This document shows, piece by piece, positions 36,387 to 43,291 of a stretch of 64,000 bases of DNA (the stretch's first letter is position 1; each line of letters starts with the position of its first letter). Origin of the DNA: Archangium lipolyticum. GTDB taxonomy: Bacteria; Myxococcota; Myxococcia; Myxococcales; Myxococcaceae. The stretch is taken from positions 1 to 64,000 of the forward strand of contig NZ_JANKBZ010000043.1 in NCBI RefSeq assembly GCF_024623785.1. Direction: 5' to 3'. A program made the translations under genes and the position numbers. Under the pieces are notes generated by a model. That model worked only from the letters and a program-made list of their open reading frames with translations, did no database searches and was not told the origin of the DNA.

Positions 36387-37325
36387 ATGCGCACGGACCT
36401 CCATATCATCGCCAGCTGCACCAAGAGGAAGCGGGCTCCGGTCCCCCCGGAGCTGCGCCTGCGGGAGCTGCGCGAGACGACGCCCGACGCCCGGGCCCGG
36501 CGCTGGTGGAGCCGACTGCACGAGCATCCGCACCCCCCCCTGCCCGCGGAGTCCCTGTACGCGGGCGAGCACTGGCGTGTCGTCCTGGAGCTGCCCTCCC
36601 TGGCCCGTCAGGCCCGGCTCCGGCCGCGGCTGTGGGTGGCTTCGGCCGGCTACGGGCTCATCCCCTCGGATGCTCCCATTCGTCCCTACTCGGCCACCTT
36701 CTCCCGGGACGACGAGGACTCCGTCGGAGCCCTGTCACGGCAGTGGTGGATGGCACTCGCCCGGGAGGCGGGTCCCGCCCCCGGAGAGCCCCGGCTCCTC
36801 CACCACCTGGCACGCGCCTCCCCCGACGCCCGCATCCTGGTGGTGGCCTCGCCCTCCTATATCGGTGCGCTCGAGGAGGACCTGGCGCTCGCGGCCCGCG
36901 CCCTGCACCGCCCCGAGCACCTGCTCGTCATCTCCGCGCCCGGCCCCACCTCCCGGGGCGTGCTCGCGCCCCACTGGGTCCCCTCGAGCGCCCGGCTCCA
37001 GGCCGCCATGGGCGGCACCCGGAACGCCCTGAGTGTCCGGATCGCGAAGGACCTGCTGAGGCGCGCGCACAGGGAGGACGTAACGGATTTGGACGCCGCC
37101 AGGGTCCAGGGTTATTACGGGCGTCTGATCCACCGCAGCGCGCCTCCTCCGCGCTTGCAGCGGACGCCCATGACGGACGACGAGGTACGGCGGTTCATCG
37201 CGCGGGAGATGCGTACGGAGCAACGGACATGGAGCGCCATGCTGCGGCGGCTGCGCGACAGCGGCCTCGCCTGCGAGCAGCAGCGCTTCCGCCGGCTCTT
37301 CCACGAGCTCCAGGAGCGCCCATGA
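36387..37325 (+). CDS. DUF6884-like protein, first gene of dpd-like operon
   Basis: The 312-aa protein has the DUF6884/YaaA-like layout: LHIIASCTKRKRAPVPPELR (about 5-24), PLPAESLYAGEHWRVVLELP, then WVASAGYGLIPSDAPIRPYS and a second Rossmann-like RILVVASPSYIGALEEDLAL. Its C-terminal 70 residues form a helical tail. It overlaps a 16-codon coupling frame that runs into the dpdA-like gene. In the S. Montevideo dpd cluster DpdC converts preQ0 to the amide; whether this protein plays that part is inference. Confidence 0.75.
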   Translation: MRTDLHIIASCTKRKRAPVPPELRLRELRETTPDARARRWWSRLHEHPHPPLPAESLYAGEHWRVVLELPSLARQARLRPRLWVASAGYGLIPSDAPIRPYSATFSRDDEDSVGALSRQWWMALAREAGPAPGEPRLLHHLARASPDARILVVASPSYIGALEEDLALAARALHRPEHLLVISAPGPTSRGVLAPHWVPSSARLQAAMGGTRNALSVRIAKDLLRRAHREDVTDLDAARVQGYYGRLIHRSAPPPRLQRTPMTDDEVRRFIAREMRTEQRTWSAMLRRLRDSGLACEQQRFRRLFHELQERP

Positions 37326-37372
37326 GCCGCCTCCCCCCGCTGCCCCTTCCCCACCTCTGGATGCTCGCGTGA
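37322..37372 (+). CDS. 16-codon translational-coupling frame
   Basis: ATG 37322 overlaps the DUF6884 stop (ATGA). The frame reads MSRLPPLPLPHLWMLA and its TGA at 37370-37372 overlaps the GTG start of the next gene (GTGA). The double overlap ties translation of the two main genes together. The peptide itself is probably not functional. Confidence 0.45.
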   Translation: MSRLPPLPLPHLWMLA

Positions 37373-38688
37373 AGTTCTTCCTGCCAGACAGCCAGGATCT
37401 CGTCGATCCCTCCTTCGACTTCGAGCTGGAGCGCCGCTCGATGACCCGCCAGCGCCAGCGGGACGACCTCTACGCCCACGAGGTCTTCTCCACGCCCGCC
37501 TTCGACGGCCTGCTGGTGTCCAAGGGAATCGTCGACGGCTTCGGCGTCCTGGGCAGTCGCTACACCCTGTCCCAGCGCCGGAGGCTCCAGCGCGATGGCG
37601 CTCCCCGGTTCTTCCGTCTGGACAACGCCTCCTACCCGCTGGAGATCATGGGCGACTGCGGCGCCTTCACCTACGTGGACGAGGAGGAGCCTCCGTACTC
37701 CGTCGACGAGGTGCTCGCCTTCTACGAGAGCTGCCGCTTCCACTACGGCGTGTCGCTCGACCACGTCATCCTCGAGTTCGACCCCGCCGCGGATGCCCCG
37801 GGGGCGGAAGAGGACGTCATCCCGCCCGCCATCCGCGCCCGGCAGCAGCTCACCCTCGAGCGCGCCCGGGAGTTCCTGCGCAAGCACAAGGCGGGGGGCC
37901 ATTGCTTCAAGCCGCTCGGGGTGGCCCAGGGGTGGAGCCCGAAGTCGTATGCCGCCGCGGTGAAGGCGCTCCAGAAGATGGGCTACGACTACATCGCCCT
38001 GGGCGGCATGGTGCCCCTCAAGACGCAGGAGATCCGCCTGTGCCTGGAGGAGATTCAAGCGGTCCGCAAGCCGGGCACCCGCCTGCACCTGCTGGGCGTG
38101 ACGCGCCCCGAGCACCTCCAGGAGTTCTCCCGCCTGGGCATCGCCTCCTTCGACAGCACGTCCCCGCTGCGGCAGGCCTTCAAGGATGCGCGCGACAACT
38201 ATTACCTGGACGGGCACAAGTACACGGCCATCCGCATCCCGCAGATCGAAGGCAACCCCGACCTGCAGAAGAAGATCTTCGCCGGCCAGGTCTCCCAGGA
38301 GCGCGCGCGCCAGCTGGAGCGCGAGTGCCTGGAGTCCATGCGTCTGTTCGATCAGGGCCGGCGCACGGTCCGTCAGACGCTGGAGGTGCTGCTGGAGTAC
38401 GAGCGGCTCTACGACCCGGACGCGAAGCAGAAGAGAAACGACCACGCCGCCGCCTACGAGCAGACGCTCGAGAATGCTCCCTGGCGCCGCTGTGCGTGCG
38501 AGGTGTGCGGGAAATTGAAACACCACGTCATCCTCTTCCGGGGCGCGGAGCGCAACCGGAGGCGCGGCTTCCACAACATCTGGACGCTCTACCGCCAGAT
38601 GCACGAGCGCGGGCTGGGCGAGGGCTCCCCCTTCCAGGAGGAAACGGGTGCGCGCGCGCGCCGGGCGAAGGCGCGCGCCCACGGGTGA
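37369..38688 (+). CDS. dpdA: DpdA-like (DNA) guanine transglycosylase
   Basis: The 439-aa protein is a TGT-fold enzyme. It has the base-exchange Asp in EIMGDCGAFTYVDEEEPPYS (equivalent of DSGG, about 85-104), the nucleophile region GIASFDSTSPLRQAFKDARD (about 259-278), and a zinc site CACEVCG with a distal His. Unlike bacterial Tgt it lacks the usual DSGGFQ and carries the DpdA-type GDCGAF. DpdA inserts preQ0 into DNA in place of guanine. Its partners on both sides (DUF6884 and DGQHR genes) fit the dpd system. GTG 37369 is the only start in frame. Confidence 0.85.
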   Translation: MKFFLPDSQDLVDPSFDFELERRSMTRQRQRDDLYAHEVFSTPAFDGLLVSKGIVDGFGVLGSRYTLSQRRRLQRDGAPRFFRLDNASYPLEIMGDCGAFTYVDEEEPPYSVDEVLAFYESCRFHYGVSLDHVILEFDPAADAPGAEEDVIPPAIRARQQLTLERAREFLRKHKAGGHCFKPLGVAQGWSPKSYAAAVKALQKMGYDYIALGGMVPLKTQEIRLCLEEIQAVRKPGTRLHLLGVTRPEHLQEFSRLGIASFDSTSPLRQAFKDARDNYYLDGHKYTAIRIPQIEGNPDLQKKIFAGQVSQERARQLERECLESMRLFDQGRRTVRQTLEVLLEYERLYDPDAKQKRNDHAAAYEQTLENAPWRRCACEVCGKLKHHVILFRGAERNRRRGFHNIWTLYRQMHERGLGEGSPFQEETGARARRAKARAHG

Positions 38689-38704
38689 GGGAGAGGGAAG
38701 AGAC

Positions 38705-39853
38705 ATGCCGAAAGAACTGAAGCTTCCCGCCGTCGAAGTGCGCCAGTCCAAGGGCCGGACGCTGTACTCGTTCGCGGTGGACGGGAAGCTGGTCCATCGC
38801 TTCGCCACCATCTCGCGCGTGAGCCGCAGGGAGGGACAGCTGCACGGCTACCAGCGGCCCGAGGCCCTGGCGCACATCGAGGAGATCCGCAACTACCTCG
38901 AGAGCCCCTCACCGATGGTGCCCAACGCCGTCATCCTGGCCTTCGACTCGCGCGTGCGCTTCAAGCCGGCGGAGACGAAGCCTCCCTCCAAGGAGGTCTA
39001 CTCGCGGCCGGGCACCATCATCATTCCGATGGAGGAGCAGCCCGACGAGGACAAGCCGGGCTTCATCGTGGATGGCCAGCAGCGCCTGGCGGCCATCCGG
39101 GACGCGGCCATCGACAGCTTCCCCATCTGCGTCACGGCCTTCATCACCGACGACATCGGCCAGCAGGCCGAGCAGTTCATGCTCGTCAATTCGACGAAGC
39201 CCCTGTCCAAGGCGCTCCTGTACGAGCTGCTCCCTCAGACCCGCGCCCAGCTCCCCTCGTCCCTCAGCCGCCGCCGGCTCCCGGCCCAGCTCATGGTGCG
39301 GCTCAACCAGGATGAGCGCTCTCCATTGAAGGAGATGATCCAGACGGCGACCCATCCCACGGGCATCATCAAGGACAACTCCATCCTCAAGATGCTCGAG
39401 CACAGCCTGATCGATGGCGCGCTCTACGAGGTCCGGAAGCGGGGCAACACGGAGGACGGCCTCGAGCCCATGATGGAGCTGCTGCGCAACTACTGGACGG
39501 CGGTCTCCCAGGTCTTCAAGGAGGCCTGGGGGAAGCCGCCGAAGAAGTCGCGGCTCATGCATGGCGCGGGGATCATCAGCATGGGCCTGATCATGGACGA
39601 CGCCAGCGCGCTCCTCATGGAGACGGCGCGCCCTCCGACCGTCCAGCAGTACGCGGCCGCGCTCCAGCCGCTCGAGAAGCTCTGCCATTGGACCTCGGGC
39701 ACCTGGGACTTCGGCAATGGCCGCACACGCAAGTGGAATGAATTGCAGAACACGCCCAAGGACATCGATCTGCTCGCCAGGTACCTCACCGACCAGTACA
39801 GGAGTCTGGTGAAGGACCGGCCGCAGAAGCTGCGCCGGGTCGCCCAGCGCTGA
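38705..39853 (+). CDS. DGQHR-domain protein (DpdB/DndB-like)
   Basis: The 382-aa protein has the signature FIVDGQQRLAAIRDAAIDSF (about 119-138), preceded by HGYQRPEALAHIEEIRNYLE and followed by EQFMLVNSTKPLSKALLYEL. This is the ParB-like DGQHR fold of DndB/DpdB, which assists the transglycosylase or binds DNA in modification systems. It starts 16 bp after the dpdA-like stop, behind a GGGAGAGGGAAG ribosome site, and closes the three-gene operon. Confidence 0.85.
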   Translation: MPKELKLPAVEVRQSKGRTLYSFAVDGKLVHRFATISRVSRREGQLHGYQRPEALAHIEEIRNYLESPSPMVPNAVILAFDSRVRFKPAETKPPSKEVYSRPGTIIIPMEEQPDEDKPGFIVDGQQRLAAIRDAAIDSFPICVTAFITDDIGQQAEQFMLVNSTKPLSKALLYELLPQTRAQLPSSLSRRRLPAQLMVRLNQDERSPLKEMIQTATHPTGIIKDNSILKMLEHSLIDGALYEVRKRGNTEDGLEPMMELLRNYWTAVSQVFKEAWGKPPKKSRLMHGAGIISMGLIMDDASALLMETARPPTVQQYAAALQPLEKLCHWTSGTWDFGNGRTRKWNELQNTPKDIDLLARYLTDQYRSLVKDRPQKLRRVAQR

Positions 39854-39869
39854 GAGGTGCCACGCTCCC

Positions 39870-39891
39870 GGGGCCCACGCCCCGTGGCCCC
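39870..39891. terminator. Hairpin after the dpd-like operon
   Basis: GGGGCCCACG pairs with CGTGGCCCC with one bulged base, positions 39870-39891, 17 bp after the operon stop. It is GC-rich with no long T-run, so it is a weak terminator call. Confidence 0.45.
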
Positions 39892-39975
39892 ATCTCCTTG
39901 GCCAGGAGGGATTCCCCGAGGCCCGGAAAGACGAAAGGCCGATATGCTGTGCGTGCAGAGAGCCACACTGCCGGC

Positions 39976-40374
39976 CTAATGCGGCATCGGCGGGACTCGC
40001 TCGAACTGCTGCACGCCGTCGGCGATATCGTAATAGTCGCCTTTCTCTCCCACGAAGACGTGCACGGCGATGTGCGTGTTCGTGGGCGTGTCGAAGGCGC
40101 CCATGGCAAGGCCGATCCAGTCGCGGAACAGCGGATCCCAGAACAGCGAAGAGCCGCAGACCGCACAGAATCCGCGGCGCGCCTTCTCCGACGACTGGTA
40201 CCAGCTCACATGCTCTTCGCCGTTGATCCGCACGCGGGATCGCGGCACGTCCGTAGACACGAAAACATGACCCGACTGCTTGCGGCATGCGGTGCAATGG
40301 CAGGCGTCCGGCGCGGGCAGTTCGCCGTCTACCTCGAAGGTCACAGCGCCGCAGAGACAGCTCCCTTTGTGCAT
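39976..40374 (-). CDS. GFA-family zinc protein
   Basis: The 132-aa protein starts HKGSCLCGAVTFEVDGEL and has HCTACRKQSGHVFVST and FCAVCGSSLFWDP, the Cys pairs of the glutathione-dependent formaldehyde-activating (Mss4-like) fold. A start at 40374 (MHKGSCLCG) gives the family length. A longer frame from 40488 is rejected as non-protein-like. The role is unknown. Confidence 0.92.
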   Translation of the reverse strand: MHKGSCLCGAVTFEVDGELPAPDACHCTACRKQSGHVFVSTDVPRSRVRINGEEHVSWYQSSEKARRGFCAVCGSSLFWDPLFRDWIGLAMGAFDTPTNTHIAVHVFVGEKGDYYDIADGVQQFERVPPMPH

Positions 40375-40519
40375 GGTGATCGGCCCCGTTGTTTGCAGGC
40401 CGATACTAAACGCCATCCGGTCGGTTGCGGCAACCCGCCGGAGGACAGGAACCGTCCCGTGCGAGGCTACCCAGCACGCGTCCTTCACCCTGGAGTGAAG
40501 GCGCGCGCGCGGATCCGGC

Positions 40520-40827
40520 TCAGGGGTTCACGAGGCGACCGAGGAAGAGCACGCTCTTCGTCTCCACGTCCTCGATGAGGAAGAGGAAGGGGCGGTCCAC
40601 GACATACGGCTCGGGCATGGACGTCACCGAGCCGACGATCGCGGTGGCGGCGGCCGCCTCGGTCCCCTGCTCGTTCACGGCGATGAAGGCCTGGTGTTGC
40701 GCGGCCGAAATGAACAGCGCCTCCTGCCGGCTCACGCCCGACAGGTCGGCGCGCGGCGGAGCGCCAAGCCCAGCGCGTTCACGGCCGGATGGAGCCGCTC
40801 CTGCGGCAGGGTGAAGTGGGAAGTCAT
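40520..40827 (-). pseudogene. Serpin remnant
   Basis: The minus strand has a start MTSHFTLPQERLHPAVNALG, then a frame break near 40750. The serpin C-terminus follows: a breach/hinge segment QAFIAVNEQGTEAAAATAIV and the closing FLFLIEDVETKSVLFLGRLV. A functional serpin has about 380 residues; here the core 270 or so are missing. The hinge and the final strand are unmistakable. It is a deletion derivative. Confidence 0.75.
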
Positions 40828-41244
40828 GTCTTGTTCCTCCAAGGAGTGTTGGCCCGCCCGGAAAGCAAGGAGCGTGCGCGCGATGGAAACGAGAAACCGG
40901 CCTGGATTTCGACGAGGCGCTCGCCGCGCCGGACGCCGGAGGTGCCCGGATTACATGGGGTTGGCGCGTGGCCCGGGAATTCTTCCGGGCGAAATGCGCC
41001 ACCCGGGCCCGGCGTGTGTCCTGGAGTCGATGCCCCCCACGGCCCCATGCACCGAGCGCTCACGCTCCCCGGACGACCCCAGGCGCGAGCTCATGGGGAT
41101 TGTATTGCCTTTACCTACCCTTTCACGTTCTCCCAGTGAGTCACGCCCCACAGGGTTGTCGCGAGCAATGTCAGACCCAGGTGGGAAGTTTGCTGTCCGG
41201 CGAAGCACAGACAAGCCCACCCCAGCCAGAGGAAGTGCGCGCAC
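40828..41244. other. Intergenic region upstream of the candidate RiPP cluster
   Basis: These 417 bp hold no frame I can support. A GAGGAAG ribosome site lies at the right end before ATG 41245. A TTGTATTGCC region near 41100 is a possible promoter but has no good -10 partner. Confidence 0.5.
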
Positions 41245-42747
41245 ATGACACTGGACCAACTGAGCGAGGGTCGTTTCGGGCGTCGCGCCTTCGAGGCATT
41301 CGAGTCCGAGACCACCGGCGCCGTGGAGCGGCTCCAGGAACTGCGGCGCGAACTGGACCGCGCCGGCTACCGTGAGGAACAAGTCACCGCGCTGCTGGGG
41401 CTCCCTCACCTGCTCGCACTGCGGCCGGAGCACTTCCACTACTACGATCGCTGGGTCCTGCCCGCCACGCCCCTCGCGGACCTCGTCCGTCTCTTCCTGC
41501 TCGACCTCCCACTCGCGCGGCCCGCGCTGGAGGCGGCGCTGTCTCCGGGCTCCGTGGACCTGCTGGTGGAGCTCGGCGTCCTCGTTCCCTCGGGAGAGCG
41601 GTGGCGCTCCCTGGTGCATCTCTTCTGTTTCGGGAAGCTGCTGCTCGCGACGGACACCGGCCGCTACTCGCCCCTCTGGCCCGAGGGCGAGGATCTGTCG
41701 GATCGCGTCATGTACATCGGCGCCGACAGCGTCGGGCTGGGCCACGCCGCTCCCCGTTCGCCGAGCCGGCGCACGCTCGACCTCTGCTGCGGCAGCGGCA
41801 TCCAAGCGCTCGTCGCCTCGCGCTACAGCGAGGAGGTGCTCGGGGTGGACCTCAACCCCCGGGCCGTCCGCTTCTCGCGCTTCAACGCCGCGCTCAACGG
41901 CATCCGCAACGCACGCTTCGTCCAGGGAGACCTCTTCGAGCCGGTCCGCGGCGTCAGCTTCGACCGCATCCTCGCGAATCCTCCGTTCGTCCCACAGCCC
42001 CCCTCCGTCGCGCGCCTCCTCTACCGCGATGGCGGGCCCACGGGAGAGGACATCCTCCGCCGGCTCTTCCAGGAGGGGCCGCGGCACCTCACCGAGGGGG
42101 GGATGCTGTCCATCACCACGGACCTCATCAACCTGGACGGACTGGAGGAGCGCATCCGCACCTGGACCGAGGGCACACCGACACTCGATGTGCTCGTCCT
42201 CGTGGAGAAGGCCCTGCCCATCGCGAGCTACGCGGAGGGGCACTCGGGCCACCTGAGGACCCCGAGCGAGCGCCGGGCCCATGTCCGCGCGCTCCTGGAC
42301 CACTTCCAGGAGGTGGGCATCACCACCCTCCACGGCGGCTACCTCGTCCTCAGGCGCCTGCCGGAAGGCACGCGGGGCTCCTACCACCTGCTGGACACCG
42401 CGGAGTCCGTCACGCGCCCCGTGGCCCACCACGTCGAGGAGTACTTCCACACGCGCGAGGCCCTGCGCGGCGGAGCGTGCGCTCGCGCCCGGGTGGGGCT
42501 GGCCGAGGGCCTGCACTTCCGGGTCGAGGTCACCAGCGGACCGGAGTCCGAGGAGCAGCGCGTCCAGCTCGTCTGCCCCGGCGATGACTTCTTCCCACCG
42601 ATGGAGATCAGCGAGGGCGTTCATCAATTGCTGCGCTACTTGAAGAAGAACCGCCCGGCCTGGAGCGCCATCGCCACCGAGAGCAGCCGGCCCGTGGTGG
42701 AGGAGCTCCTGCTGCGAGGTGTGCTCCGGCTGCACCCGCGGGAGTGA
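41245..42747 (+). CDS. Class I SAM-dependent methyltransferase
   Basis: The 500-aa protein has a helical N-terminal domain (to about residue 165). A Rossmann methyltransferase core follows with motif I RTLDLCCGSGIQALVASRYS (about 174-193), GVDLNPRAVRFSRFNAALNG, and the NPPF motif in FDRILANPPFVPQPP (about 236-250), typical of N- or O-methyltransferases acting on peptides or nucleic acids (PrmA/HemK-type). An uncharacterised C-terminal domain of about 150 residues completes it. It is on the same strand just upstream of the RiPP precursor and is probably a tailoring enzyme, though a separate promoter lies between. Confidence 0.85.
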   Translation: MTLDQLSEGRFGRRAFEAFESETTGAVERLQELRRELDRAGYREEQVTALLGLPHLLALRPEHFHYYDRWVLPATPLADLVRLFLLDLPLARPALEAALSPGSVDLLVELGVLVPSGERWRSLVHLFCFGKLLLATDTGRYSPLWPEGEDLSDRVMYIGADSVGLGHAAPRSPSRRTLDLCCGSGIQALVASRYSEEVLGVDLNPRAVRFSRFNAALNGIRNARFVQGDLFEPVRGVSFDRILANPPFVPQPPSVARLLYRDGGPTGEDILRRLFQEGPRHLTEGGMLSITTDLINLDGLEERIRTWTEGTPTLDVLVLVEKALPIASYAEGHSGHLRTPSERRAHVRALLDHFQEVGITTLHGGYLVLRRLPEGTRGSYHLLDTAESVTRPVAHHVEEYFHTREALRGGACARARVGLAEGLHFRVEVTSGPESEEQRVQLVCPGDDFFPPMEISEGVHQLLRYLKKNRPAWSAIATESSRPVVEELLLRGVLRLHPRE

Positions 42748-42869
42748 GGTGCGCGGTGGAAGACTCGCCTCTGGACGCGCGACCCGCGCGAGGTGGACGT
42801 GTGCGCGCATGCACTCGCATGTCTGTCTGTGTTTGACCGGCGATTACCTTTTTCACTCGTCTCACCGGG

Positions 42870-42900
42870 TTGAGGGTCATTTCTTGAAATGATATATAAT
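42870..42900 (+). promoter_or_regulatory. Promoter of the RiPP precursor operon with an embedded palindrome
   Basis: TTGAGG (42870-42875) and a consensus TATAAT (42895-42900) are 19 bp apart. Between them TCATTTC (42877-42883), TT, GAAATGA (42886-42892) form a perfect 16-bp palindrome. A consensus -10 is rare in this GC-rich DNA. The palindrome would be bound by a dimeric regulator and would occlude or remodel the promoter. No regulator gene lies in the cluster. Confidence 0.7.
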
Positions 42901-42960
42901 TGTCACCCCGGAGAGGTTCTGAAGAGCAGCGGCGGCACCCCACCCACCCCGAAGGCAGTG

Positions 42961-43272
42961 ATGAACATGAAGAAGGAAATCGAGCAGGAGAAGCAGAATC
43001 AGGAGTCCGAGGCCCCGGCCCGTCCGGTCTCCCGCGCTTCCGCGGCGATCGCGGCGGTGGCGGTGGCTGGCCTGGCGCTGCCCGCGGTGGCCAGCGAGCT
43101 GCCGCAGGCCGAGCAGGCCCCGGTGGAGCAGTCCCAGCCGGCCGAGCTGTCCGGTGATGCGCTGGACAACCTCCTCAAGGGCGCCGACCTCAAGGCCGGC
43201 AAGAACGTCCGTGTCATCAAGGCCCTGGAGATCCGCCCGGGTGCCGTGATCGCTCGTCAGTACGACCGCTAA
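42961..43272 (+). CDS. RiPP precursor peptide candidate
   Basis: The 103-aa product has a charged start (MNMKKEIEQEKQNQESE), a hydrophobic segment with an AxA-like site (AAIAAVAVAGLALPAVAS, about 28-45), and an acidic leader ending ELSGDALDNLLKGADLKAG (about 62-80). The C-terminus is basic (KNVRVIKALEIRPGAV then IARQYDR) with four Arg and many Val/Ile. No Cys exists anywhere, and no Ser or Thr beyond residue 64, which rules out lanthionine and azoline chemistry in the core. It sits 19 bp before the radical SAM gene. The Arg residues fit the arginase-like enzyme, and the Val/Ile and Asp residues fit the B12-radical-SAM and MNIO enzymes. GAAGG precedes ATG 42961. Confidence 0.75.
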   Translation: MNMKKEIEQEKQNQESEAPARPVSRASAAIAAVAVAGLALPAVASELPQAEQAPVEQSQPAELSGDALDNLLKGADLKAGKNVRVIKALEIRPGAVIARQYDR

Positions 43273-43291
43273 TCAAAAAAGGTGATGTCCA

